Assembly: GCA_002323515.1 (NCBI GenBank)
Contig: DCQQ01000010.1
Span: 1 to 42,556 of the forward strand
Source of the DNA: Balneolaceae bacterium UBA1514
Lineage (GTDB): Bacteria; Bacteroidota; Rhodothermia; Balneolales; Balneolaceae
Direction of reading: 5' to 3'
DNA length: 42,556 nt
The notes below the pieces were generated by a model. That model searched no databases, was not told the origin of the DNA, and saw only the letters and a program-made list of their open reading frames with translations. Below are positions 26,888 to 34,593 of the stretch, in pieces. The translations under genes and the position numbers were made by a program. Within the stretch, counting starts at the first letter, position 1. Each line of letters opens with the position of its first letter.

Positions 26888-27251
26888 CTTTTAGCTTTTG
26901 TTCGGAAAGTTCCAAATTGAGCTGAGAAACCATATTAGCTAGAGCAGATCTATGCGCTCGTTTAAAGGAAAAAACACGGTGTGTTAGATCATTACCTGGA
27001 ATTGCCTCGAGAATTTTACCGCTTTGCGCATAGATCCATAGCCGGGTGCGAAACCATCCCACCTTAGTATCCAAGGCATCGATATCTTTTAAGTACAGCA
27101 TATGCGTTTTAACAGATGATTTATATGCTTCTATTAACGCGTCTTTTACTTGGAACTCTAGATATATTCCGTCTTTTTCTAGGCGCATTATACCCTCAAC
27201 TCGCATAAAACCGCCGTGTGTACCATCTATATAGAATGGGATGTTATTCAT
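26859..27251 (-). CDS. Hypothetical protein, possibly PH-like fold
   Basis: A 130-residue soluble protein I do not recognise. The first 90 residues look like a seven-strand beta barrel capped by a helix, as in bacterial PH-like domains (IMRLEKDGIYLEFQVKD, HMLYLKDIDALDTKVGWF), and the last 40 residues form a charged amphipathic helix. No signal peptide or membrane segment is seen. The start is ATG 27251, only four bases downstream of a TATATTTG box, which suggests a leaderless transcript. It is convergent with asd. The end of the gene is marked by a short direct repeat. Confidence 0.6.
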   Translation of the reverse strand: MNNIPFYIDGTHGGFMRVEGIMRLEKDGIYLEFQVKDALIEAYKSSVKTHMLYLKDIDALDTKVGWFRTRLWIYAQSGKILEAIPGNDLTHRVFSFKRAHRSALANMVSQLNLELSEQKLKELDERYRLS

Positions 27252-27255
27252 GGTT

Positions 27256-27263
27256 CAAATATA
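27256..27263 (-). promoter_or_regulatory. Candidate -7 box TATATTTG immediately before a start codon
   Basis: The minus strand reads TATATTTG-AACC-ATG. A Bacteroidota TAnnTTTG element this close to the start would place transcription initiation at or next to the A of the ATG, making the message leaderless. No -33 TTG is obvious. Confidence 0.35.
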
Positions 27264-27377
27264 CTCGGAAAAATTAAATATTCTTGTAAGTAGTTCCTCT
27301 TTGACTACTCATGCAGAATAGAATTTTTGAATAAATGCTTTTGCATCTACTAGTACTGGCTCAATTCACAGATTCTA

Positions 27378-28280
27378 CTACACTAAGTCGATAAGTGCCT
27401 CCTCTAAATCTTCGTACATATAAGTAAACCCCATGGACTCCAACACTCCTGCCTTCATCCTAATACTGTCCAAAATTGGCTGAGCACCTTCCCCAAAAAG
27501 AAATTTTAAGGCAAAATTTGGAACCGTAAATAGATTTGGCCGATGCATCGTTTTTGCCAACACCTGCGTAAACACATCCATGGTTACAGGTTCAGGAGCA
27601 CACATATTCACTGGCCCTTGAATACCATCCTCTTCTAAGAGATGAATGATAGCACGGGTTAAATCGCGTAGGTGAATCCAACTCATGAATTGAGTTCCAG
27701 GTCCAATAGACCCACCTAAACCTAATCGAAAAGGAGTGAGCATATTCTTTAGTGCCCCACCATCGAGACCTAAAACAATTCCAATACGAAGATGAACCAC
27801 TCGTATTCCTAACTCTTTGGCTTCCTGCGCCTCTTTTTCCCAATCGACACAAAGCCTTGCCAAAAAATTCTCACCACTTGAATCCTCTTCAACGCACCAG
27901 TTTATTCCAGAATTCCCATAATAACCAGATGCTGAGGCGGATATGAATACCCCTGGTTTATTTGTTGATGACGCCATGGCTTGTACAAGAGTTTGAGTAG
28001 AATAGATGCGAGAATTGTAGATTTTTCTCTTTACCTCTTCATTCCACCAACCACTAATTACAGGCTCACCAGCTAAATTAATGACCGCATCAGCCTCATC
28101 CATAATTGCATTTAATGAATCATCCCAGGATACGTAATGTAAGTTCTTAGCCTTATTCGTTCCATACTTGGATAGATTCCTGGTGATTAGTATAAGCTCA
28201 TAATCCTTTTGTAGAAGTTGCTTGCAAATATCCGAACCAATAAATCCGGTACCACCACTTACTACTATTTTTTTTCCCAT
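27378..28280 (-). CDS. TIGR01777-family NAD(P)-dependent epimerase
   Basis: A 300-residue short-chain-dehydrogenase-like epimerase of the YfcH/SulA-homologue family (TIGR01777). It has the Rossmann motif VVSGGTGFIGSDI at residues 6-18, the family signature NLAGEPVISGWWNEEVKRKI near residue 68-88, and SASGYYGNSG as the catalytic Ser/Tyr region. The C-terminal DUF1731-like tail includes VPNFALKFLFGEGA. The physiological substrate of this family is not established, so only the family is asserted. It is single, with 127 bases separating it from the small hypothetical gene. Confidence 0.93.
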   Translation of the reverse strand: MGKKIVVSGGTGFIGSDICKQLLQKDYELILITRNLSKYGTNKAKNLHYVSWDDSLNAIMDEADAVINLAGEPVISGWWNEEVKRKIYNSRIYSTQTLVQAMASSTNKPGVFISASASGYYGNSGINWCVEEDSSGENFLARLCVDWEKEAQEAKELGIRVVHLRIGIVLGLDGGALKNMLTPFRLGLGGSIGPGTQFMSWIHLRDLTRAIIHLLEEDGIQGPVNMCAPEPVTMDVFTQVLAKTMHRPNLFTVPNFALKFLFGEGAQPILDSIRMKAGVLESMGFTYMYEDLEEALIDLV

Positions 28281-28549
28281 ATTACCTTATCCTTTTCGAA
28301 GGTTACTGCACAAATAAAGAAGCTAATCAGTAATTACTTAAACTTCGTTATTTTATTTTCGTTTATACAATCACTTATTTAAAAAAAATGTCTTGCCTGA
28401 GTCTGTTTTAAATATTCTGTTTTAATTCGACTAACTAGATTCAACATAAATCTGTATATGCTTAAATAGGCTAGGTAATACCAAACACATTATCGCAAAC
28501 ATAGTATATTCAGTTTTAGTAACTAAAAATTCTTCAATTCCATTCTGCT

Positions 28550-28999
28550 GTGAATCTTTCATTTTCATTACATACGGGCGTGCGATTATTTGTGGGTGCC
28601 ATATTTATACTATCGAGTATCGGCAAATTCATCGACAGCAGTGATGCTCAATATTTAGTTGAGTTACTCAGCATGAATATTTATTGGCTCATTGAGTATA
28701 AAGGAATCATTGTTCTTAGCATAACAATCCTTGAGTTAGCCCTTGGTATTCTATTACTATTGAACCGCTACACTTTTTGGTCCTATCTCGCATCTGCACT
28801 CTTAATTTTATCGCTATCTTCTGTTCTCTTATTTTTTAAATTCCAAGGAACTCAGGTAGCAGCTTGTGGGTGTTTTGGTGCATTTGATTTACTTTCTGGC
28901 CCTGATACTACCCTAGCAAAAAATGGAGTTTTGATGCTTTTAATTATTTATGGTATCTACGCAAATACCAAATATGCAAAAGCCCAATCAGTCGATTAA
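28550..28999 (+). CDS. MauE/DoxX-like small membrane protein
   Basis: A 149-residue protein with four predicted transmembrane helices (about residues 11-26, 50-71, 77-96 and 124-140), typical of the MauE/DoxX superfamily. A CGCFG motif with Cys106 and Cys108 at the periplasm-facing loop is the MauE-like thiol motif and hints at a role in disulfide or maturation chemistry, although no partner thioredoxin gene is beside it. The reading frame opens with GTG at 28550; no ATG is in frame nearby. Its stop codon overlaps that of cdsA on the other strand. Confidence 0.75.
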   Translation: MNLSFSLHTGVRLFVGAIFILSSIGKFIDSSDAQYLVELLSMNIYWLIEYKGIIVLSITILELALGILLLLNRYTFWSYLASALLILSLSSVLLFFKFQGTQVAACGCFGAFDLLSGPDTTLAKNGVLMLLIIYGIYANTKYAKAQSVD

Positions 29000-29796
29000 A
29001 ATATAAATCGAATGTAAATATACGCAGCTGGAGCAGCTAGTAATAAAGCGTCAAACCGATCAAAAAATCCTCCATGCCCAGGAATTAGAGCCGAGGAATC
29101 CTTTGCATTCGCTTTTCTTTTGATTTTACTTTCTAGTAGATCTCCAATGGGACCGAAGGTAGCTGCCAATATTGCCATTGGAAGTAATTCTAAAAGCGTC
29201 AAAGGCTTATCAAAAGGCATCACAAAATAAACTAAGAGCATACCTATCACACTTCCTAGATACCCAAATGCTAACCCTTCCCAAGTTTTATTAGGACTGA
29301 TAGTAGGCGCTAATGGATGTTTGCCAAGGGCTTTGCCTCCAAAATAAGCCAAACTATCTGCTCCCCAAACCATCAATACCAACATAATGGTTAGTATAAA
29401 TCCGTCTATTTTTGTCCCAAAATTATCAATTAATATAAGACTAAGCATACCAAGTGGTGCATAAAGGCCAGCAAAAAAGGTTGAGCTCAGTTTTGGGATA
29501 CTAGCGGAAGAGGTACTAAATGTTTGCCTTGAAACAAACAGTAGAAAAAGAAGCAACCCAATCTCAAAGACGTAAGGGAGTTCTGTTGATAATAAAACCC
29601 ACAACCCAAACGAATAAGGGAAAATTGAGTCGCTGGGAGTCAATGCCCCATCCAATAGTCTAATCAATTCAAATTGGATGAGCAGAGTAATTCCTATGAT
29701 CATTGTTTTGAAATACCACCCTCCCATCCATGCCATCCATATAAACAAAATGGCAGCAGGTAACGCTACTACAATTCGCTTGAGTGAATTACTCAT
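28996..29796 (-). CDS. cdsA: Phosphatidate cytidylyltransferase
   Basis: Inner-membrane enzyme making CDP-diacylglycerol from phosphatidate and CTP, the branch point of phospholipid synthesis. The 266 residues contain seven or eight transmembrane segments and a complete C-terminal signature: SKIKRKANAKD followed by PGHGGFFDRFD, fitting the CDP-alcohol synthetase pattern residue for residue. It starts one base after the stop of the DUF2007 gene, so the two are translationally linked, and it closes the minus-strand lipid/envelope run that begins with accA. Confidence 0.97.
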   Translation of the reverse strand: MSNSLKRIVVALPAAILFIWMAWMGGWYFKTMIIGITLLIQFELIRLLDGALTPSDSIFPYSFGLWVLLSTELPYVFEIGLLLFLLFVSRQTFSTSSASIPKLSSTFFAGLYAPLGMLSLILIDNFGTKIDGFILTIMLVLMVWGADSLAYFGGKALGKHPLAPTISPNKTWEGLAFGYLGSVIGMLLVYFVMPFDKPLTLLELLPMAILAATFGPIGDLLESKIKRKANAKDSSALIPGHGGFFDRFDALLLAAPAAYIYIRFIF

Positions 29797-29797
29797 T

Positions 29798-30142
29798 TTA
29801 CTCGTTTTCTAGATCAGTTTGGTTGGAATGATCGACTGCCGTCTTTGTAGAATCACTTTCATCATCGAGCTGCTCGTCCGCAAAGACATCATCCAGATTT
29901 GCATCTGGAATACTCTCTAGTAAATCAATAGCCTGTTCAGCGTACTCGTTGGGCACATATAAATACATCAGTGCCATTTCACCAACCACTAAGCTATATG
30001 CTGTATCACGTTTTGAAAGAATCTGTGAGGGAACATCTTGATCCTTTAGAAAGTTATGAGCTAGGTTCACCTCAAATTCCTGAGTGCTTTCTAAGATGCA
30101 CGTCCAATCTTGTATCGCATTCGGTTTGGGGTTAGTAAACAT
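29798..30142 (-). CDS. DUF2007-domain protein
   Basis: A 114-residue soluble protein with a ferredoxin-like DUF2007 domain in the first 80 residues (WTCILESTQEFEVNLAHNFL; MYLYVPNEYAEQAIDLLESI) and a very acidic, probably disordered tail rich in Asp and Glu. The domain is often annotated as a putative signal-transducing protein, but its role is unknown. It sits between the CPBP protease (15-base gap) and cdsA (one-base gap), so it is clearly in an operon with both. Confidence 0.8.
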   Translation of the reverse strand: MFTNPKPNAIQDWTCILESTQEFEVNLAHNFLKDQDVPSQILSKRDTAYSLVVGEMALMYLYVPNEYAEQAIDLLESIPDANLDDVFADEQLDDESDSTKTAVDHSNQTDLENE

Positions 30143-30157
30143 AGAATATTCCGCTAG

Positions 30158-31108
30158 TTATTCAGGGGTATTGGCTAATTGTGACGGTATATTTGCCAAA
30201 TATCGTTTATGAAATATACTTATTAGCGAAATCAGGATCACAACCCCAGGTAAAATCAATACCCATGGTAAATCGGTATCGGCATTAAGTTCTTGATCAA
30301 GTATTTCAGGGTAGATGGTACTCAAAATAATCTGACCTCCATTGTTCACTAAATGAGCTACCATAGCAGGAATAAGGCTATTTGATACATAGGTTATGTA
30401 AGCGAATAACATGCCAAGGGCTGCGAGTGGTAAAATTCGGGTGATTTGCAGATGATAAGCACCAAAGATGAGACCTGATACTATAATAGCGGTCCATATG
30501 CCCCACGATTTTTCTAACGAACGCTGAACATATCCACGGTACATTATCTCCTCACAAATAGAGGGGATCAGTCCAATATGAAAAAGGCCCATCCATAAGA
30601 TATTTTCCGAGCCTAATAATTTAGCGATCATCTCGTCCATGCTTTGTTGCATTTCGGCCATCCAACCTGGTACCGGTAAAAAAGCGTTCAGCCATCCTAG
30701 AAAAATAACCATAGGATAGGCTGCTGCTGTTAACACTATAGCCCATAAAATATACTTATGAGTATCAGAATTAATTTGTAACCTCAAAAAGTGCCTTCTA
30801 GCACCAGGCTCAGCCGCCAAACGGGTTACCAACAAAGATCCCAGTGCAAATACGGTTATTTGACCAGCGGTATTAATCCAAAAAAAGACCGTTGTTTGCT
30901 CACTAAGCACCTGCATGATGGCATCGACATTGGTCGGATCATCCACCAAAAATTGTGCGGCAATGACCCCAACTAGACCAGCCATTACGTTAAAAGCAAT
31001 AAGGGCAAGAAAGACCCAAATAATCGCCATTACACCAAGATTAAACCCATGGCGCTCATACCAAGATCCGTTAGAGGTATTCGAGATGGTTGTGGGGTAT
31101 TCTATCAT
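30158..31108 (-). CDS. CPBP-family intramembrane metalloprotease
   Basis: Polytopic membrane protease of the CAAX-processing/bacteriocin-processing (Abi) family. Its three conserved motifs are visible: CEEIMYRG with the Glu pair and Arg, FGAYHLQ with the first metal His, and HLVNN with the last His/Asn. About eight transmembrane helices. An open frame extends to a TTG at 31204, within the preceding gene, adding a non-hydrophobic leader; I chose the ATG at 31108, giving 316 residues. I see no clear ribosome-binding site at either. It lies between a DUF4199-like gene and DUF2007/cdsA. The substrate is unknown. Confidence 0.85.
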   Translation of the reverse strand: MIEYPTTISNTSNGSWYERHGFNLGVMAIIWVFLALIAFNVMAGLVGVIAAQFLVDDPTNVDAIMQVLSEQTTVFFWINTAGQITVFALGSLLVTRLAAEPGARRHFLRLQINSDTHKYILWAIVLTAAAYPMVIFLGWLNAFLPVPGWMAEMQQSMDEMIAKLLGSENILWMGLFHIGLIPSICEEIMYRGYVQRSLEKSWGIWTAIIVSGLIFGAYHLQITRILPLAALGMLFAYITYVSNSLIPAMVAHLVNNGGQIILSTIYPEILDQELNADTDLPWVLILPGVVILISLISIFHKRYLANIPSQLANTPE

Positions 31109-31184
31109 GACAGGGGAAGAAGTTAAAAGTAAAGAGTCGACCCAATGAGCCAGCTCTTTTAGATAAACAAAAGAGACCAGCGCG

Positions 31185-31730
31185 TTACTCTTCTTCTTTG
31201 GCAAATATTTTAGCGCTGATAATACCAGAAATTACGTTGATAATACTTAAACTAACGAATCCAATACCAAATTGAGCGAGTATAGCGTTCATTGAGCCTG
31301 GTTCAGGACTAAAAGATAGTGCTTGATCAATTTGGTCTTGGGTTAATCCCTGGGTTTCTAAGTTAGCAATGGTAGATTGCATGAGTGCATCGTTCATCCC
31401 TGTATCGATAATTTCTGTCCAAAATAAAGAGATTGCTGTCCCAACGATTAGAGTAACTAATCCAGCTAAAAATCCTAATAATGCACCTTTTCCAATGGGA
31501 TATGTAAGATTAAATCCTTTTGCATACATGCGATTAGCAATCACCCCAGCAATAGATGAAACTAAACAGGTGCTAATCCCTAGGCCTTGCCCCGCTCCAG
31601 TAGACCCTCGAATAGTTAGATAGGCACTCGCCAATCCTATTATGGAGTATACAATGGCGGTAATTAATCCCGCTGTGATAACAGCATTCCAGTAGCTTGG
31701 CATGCCATGTTGCGTGGTTTCAGTAGTCAT
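31185..31730 (-). CDS. DUF4199-like membrane protein
   Basis: A 181-residue protein with four predicted transmembrane helices (two glycine-rich near residues 14-60, one near 80-105, one near 150-172) separated by a helical extramembrane loop. It resembles the DUF4199 family common in Bacteroidota, usually found beside glycosyltransferases or lipid enzymes, but the match is by general layout only. It is upstream of the CPBP protease gene, and downstream of a 140-base AT-rich stretch carrying two perfect palindromes, so a new promoter may sit there. Confidence 0.6.
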   Translation of the reverse strand: MTTETTQHGMPSYWNAVITAGLITAIVYSIIGLASAYLTIRGSTGAGQGLGISTCLVSSIAGVIANRMYAKGFNLTYPIGKGALLGFLAGLVTLIVGTAISLFWTEIIDTGMNDALMQSTIANLETQGLTQDQIDQALSFSPEPGSMNAILAQFGIGFVSLSIINVISGIISAKIFAKEEE

Positions 31731-31810
31731 TTAATTGATATTTGTGGTTAGTGTATTTAGTTAATTTACATTCTTTGTTCAGTTTCAATGGACAAGGCGC
31801 TCATTCTCCC

Positions 31811-31855
31811 TGATTAATCATCATCAGATTACATTAGATAAAATACTTATAAGTA
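31811..31855. other. Two perfect palindromes between DUF2085 and the DUF4199-like gene
   Basis: TGATTAATCA (31811-31820) and the 12-base TACTTATAAGTA (31844-31855) are exact palindromes within a 140-base AT-rich gap. They could be binding sites for a dimeric regulator of the downstream DUF4199-CPBP-DUF2007-cdsA run, but AT-rich palindromes also occur by chance. Confidence 0.3.
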
Positions 31856-31870
31856 ATAATATACTCACTA

Positions 31871-32350
31871 TTACGATTTTTTTGAACTACCATCCCTCGA
31901 GGTTATGAGCAGAGACGCCATCAACCCAAAACTAGCACCTAGTAATAATCGGGAAAAGTATGTATTTGTCCAAATATCCAATGCGTTAAATAACACATCA
32001 ATACCAGTTAGCCCAAGAAATAAAAGGAAGAAGCCCAATGCTAGGTCTCTTGATGGCCAAATTTCGAACTTTGCGGTTAAGCCTTTCAACCAAAATCCAA
32101 GAGCAAAGGCACCATATATGCCTATACATCGGGAACATACAGCCATTTGGGCGTCCATAAAATCAAATGACCGAGTTGGTTCCTGATGACATACCCAAGA
32201 AAAAAATGAATAATGCCAATGAAAAGAGGCTAAAATATCATCGGCATACCATCCAGGTCCCAAGGCAAGTATCGCTAGAAGACTACTACCTATTAACAAT
32301 ACAAGATTAGATCTACTGGAAAGTTCTGACTGTATGAAGATTTGTTTCAT
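31871..32350 (-). CDS. DUF2085 membrane protein
   Basis: A 159-residue membrane protein with about four transmembrane helices and the full DUF2085 signature: CHQEPTRSF with Cys54 and His55, then CSRCIGIYGAF with Cys72 and Cys75. The paired Cys/His residues look like a metal or redox site at the membrane face; the family's function is unknown. The ATG lies one base after the TGA of the thioesterase gene (TGA-A-ATG), which argues for translational coupling. Confidence 0.88.
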   Translation of the reverse strand: MKQIFIQSELSSRSNLVLLIGSSLLAILALGPGWYADDILASFHWHYSFFSWVCHQEPTRSFDFMDAQMAVCSRCIGIYGAFALGFWLKGLTAKFEIWPSRDLALGFFLLFLGLTGIDVLFNALDIWTNTYFSRLLLGASFGLMASLLITSRDGSSKKS

Positions 32351-32351
32351 T

Positions 32352-32774
32352 TCACATGGCGTTTAGTAAATATGTAGGTGCCCGGCATGGTTTTCTAGTG
32401 CCCGAATTCATGAACACCAAACTCACCTCTCCTAATGCACAAAGCTGATCTCGTTCTTGGGCTATCACTTCATAATAGGTAACCAACTTAACGGAGGGCG
32501 CCGCATACACATGTACCTTAATAAGGATTTCTTCATCGTAGTAAATCGGATGTTTATAATCAATTTCGGAATGTATCACCGGCAACATAATTCCATCCTT
32601 TTCCATGGTGCTATAACGGACACCCATGCTTCGAATCATTTCGGTCCGTGCTTCCTCAAAATACTCTAAATAACGCCCATAATATACATAGCCCATCTTA
32701 TCCGTTTCACTGTACCTACTTCGTAATCGATGCTCGAAGCTAAGAATGGGTAAGCTGTCAGGGAATTGGACCAT
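32352..32774 (-). CDS. Acyl-CoA thioesterase, YbgC/FadM hotdog family
   Basis: A 140-residue single-hotdog-domain thioesterase, expected to hydrolyse acyl-CoA thioesters in the cytoplasm. The catalytic Asp25 lies in RYSETDKMGYVYYGRYLEYFE, the classical 4-hydroxybenzoyl-CoA thioesterase motif; the later IDYKHPIYYDEEILI strand is also typical. It is six bases downstream of accA and one base upstream of DUF2085, so it is in a lipid-related operon. Chain-length preference cannot be read from sequence. Confidence 0.9.
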   Translation of the reverse strand: MVQFPDSLPILSFEHRLRSRYSETDKMGYVYYGRYLEYFEEARTEMIRSMGVRYSTMEKDGIMLPVIHSEIDYKHPIYYDEEILIKVHVYAAPSVKLVTYYEVIAQERDQLCALGEVSLVFMNSGTRKPCRAPTYLLNAM

Positions 32775-32780
32775 AGTCGT

Positions 32781-33728
32781 TTATTTATAACGTCCCATCG
32801 CCGAATACTTGGCTATCCTTTGTTCGATAAGTTTTTCCGGGTTTTGTTTGGACAGTGATGATAAACTTTTAAGCACCTGCTTTTTAACTGCATTAGCCGC
32901 AGCATCATAATCTCGATGCGCACCCGATAAAGGCTCCTTGATAACTCCATCAATAATACCCATTTCCAACAAATCAGGGGCCGTCAACTTTAAAGCAGAA
33001 GCGGCCTGTTCTTTATAATCCCATGTCTTCCAGAGAATAGAAGAGCATGACTCTGGAGAAATAACTGAATACCAAGTGTTTTCCATCATAAACACCTCAT
33101 TTCCCATACCAATTCCAATAGCACCACCGCTTGCTCCTTCCCCAATAATGATTGTTACCAATGGTACTTTTAGCACAGCCATTCGTTTGAGATTTTGGGC
33201 AATTGCTTCTGCTTGTCCACGCTCTTCTGCTTCAAGTCCTGGAAAGGCTCCAGGCGTATCGACCAGTGTCAAAACAGGTATACCAAATTTTTCTGCCATC
33301 TCCATTAGTCGGTACGCTTTGCGGTACCCTTCAGGATTTGCCATACCAAAATTACGATAGGTCCGGCTAGCGGTATCCCTTCCCTTTTGATGCCCAATTA
33401 TACATACCGTTTGGCCATCCACCTCGCCAAGTCCACCCACAATCGCCTTATCGTCTGCATGGAAACGATCCCCATGTAATTCAATGAAGCGATCACAAAT
33501 ACGCTCAATGTAATCTAGGGTGTATGGTCGCTCTGGATGTCGTGCCAACTGGACCCGTTGCCAGCGTGTCAAATTTTCAAATATACTCTTTTGAAGTCTT
33601 TCCACCTTAGACTTCAAGCTCTCCACTTCCTTACTTAGGACACCTTCGGTACTCGAAGAAAGCTGCTCTAATTCTTGGATTTTTTTTTCCAAATCGGCAA
33701 TGGGTTGTTCAAATTCTAGATACTGCAT
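32781..33728 (-). CDS. accA: Acetyl-CoA carboxylase carboxyltransferase alpha subunit
   Basis: With AccD it transfers carboxyl from biotin to acetyl-CoA, giving malonyl-CoA, the first committed step of fatty acid synthesis. The 315 residues have the usual N-terminal helical region ([20 protein letters not shown]), [36 protein letters not shown] and the oxyanion-type [12 protein letters not shown], plus the crotonase-fold DTPGAFPG. The subunit is not fused to AccD and accD is not in the window. A TATATTTG box 23 bases upstream is a likely promoter. Confidence 0.97.
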   Translation of the reverse strand: MQYLEFEQPIADLEKKIQELEQLSSSTEGVLSKEVESLKSKVERLQKSIFENLTRWQRVQLARHPERPYTLDYIERICDRFIELHGDRFHADDKAIVGGLGEVDGQTVCIIGHQKGRDTASRTYRNFGMANPEGYRKAYRLMEMAEKFGIPVLTLVDTPGAFPGLEAEERGQAEAIAQNLKRMAVLKVPLVTIIIGEGASGGAIGIGMGNEVFMMENTWYSVISPESCSSILWKTWDYKEQAASALKLTAPDLLEMGIIDGVIKEPLSGAHRDYDAAANAVKKQVLKSLSSLSKQNPEKLIEQRIAKYSAMGRYK

Positions 33729-33750
33729 GTAAAATCAAATTTAATTTACT

Positions 33751-33758
33751 CAAATATA
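33751..33758 (-). promoter_or_regulatory. Candidate -7 box TATATTTG for accA
   Basis: The minus strand reads TATATTTG 22 bases upstream of the accA ATG, matching TAnnTTTG and giving an expected short leader of about 15 bases. A small hairpin (AAATCC / GGATTT, 33761-33786) lies immediately upstream. Confidence 0.4.
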
Positions 33759-33850
33759 GCAAATCCCCACGTCTAAAAGTGGATTTCTCTGGTTGATGTG
33801 TTTCGCGCCTTTCCGTTATGAATGCAAACTTTACGAGCGAAAACGCCTTC

Positions 33851-34579
33851 TTACAAGCGACCAAATAGACTCCGGATTTTAAGGGCCCAGACCCTCCAAA
33901 TAGCCTCTCGAACAATGCCTTTGGACATTTTAGACACTCCTTCTTCTCGTTCCCTAAATATGATGGACACCTCTTGCAATCTAAATCCAGCTTTCCAAGC
34001 TCTAAAATGAAGTTCTATCTGAAATGCATATCCATTGGATTTAATTCGGTCCAAAGAAATAGACTCAATAACCCGACGATGGATGCATTTAAAGCCTGCG
34101 GTGGTATCTTTTACAGGCAAGCCTGTTATCCATCGTGCATAAATATTGGCCCCATAAGACAGGATAAGTCGACTCAGAGGCCAATTTACTATGCTTATTC
34201 CGTTGGCATAACGTGACCCTATAGCAATATCTGTTTCTCCGCTTTGAACAGCTTCGATGAGTCTAGGAACATCTTCTGGTGGATGTGAAAAATCCGCATC
34301 CATTTCACAAACTAGTTCATAGTCATGTTCTAAAGCATACTCAAAACCTCGGACATAGGCCGTCCCTAATCCTAATTTACCCTCTCGCTCAACTAAACTT
34401 ATACGATCTGGATAGGCTTGCTGCTGCTCTTTAATCCTTTCCGCCGTACCATCTGGAGATCCATCATCCACAAAAAGTATGTCCACCTTTATATCCAAAG
34501 CCATAAGAGTATGAATCATACGTACGGCGTTGGTCGCTTCATTGTAGGTCGGGATAATGATTAAAGGGTGTTTCTGCAT
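33851..34579 (-). CDS. Polyprenol-phosphate glycosyltransferase, Dpm1-like GT2
   Basis: A 242-residue GT2 enzyme of the dolichyl-phosphate mannose synthase type, making a polyprenyl-phosphate sugar donor at the cytoplasmic face. Motifs: IIPTYNEATNAVRMI at the nucleotide-binding start, FVDDGSPDGTAERI, the metal-binding DAD at residues 94-96 in CEMDADFSHP, and GSRYANGI. There is no C-terminal transmembrane domain, as in other single-domain Dpm1 proteins. It is 14 bases after the WbaP-like gene, so it probably serves the same glycan pathway or provides donors for surface glycosylation. Confidence 0.92.
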   Translation of the reverse strand: MQKHPLIIIPTYNEATNAVRMIHTLMALDIKVDILFVDDGSPDGTAERIKEQQQAYPDRISLVEREGKLGLGTAYVRGFEYALEHDYELVCEMDADFSHPPEDVPRLIEAVQSGETDIAIGSRYANGISIVNWPLSRLILSYGANIYARWITGLPVKDTTAGFKCIHRRVIESISLDRIKSNGYAFQIELHFRAWKAGFRLQEVSIIFREREEGVSKMSKGIVREAIWRVWALKIRSLFGRL

Positions 34580-34593
34580 GGGCTTATTTGAGC

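Noticed and set aside
31109..31204. TTG start extending the CPBP protease into the DUF4199-like gene
   Set aside because: The extension is not hydrophobic or family-like and overlaps the previous coding end; ATG 31108 is more natural, although I cannot exclude it.
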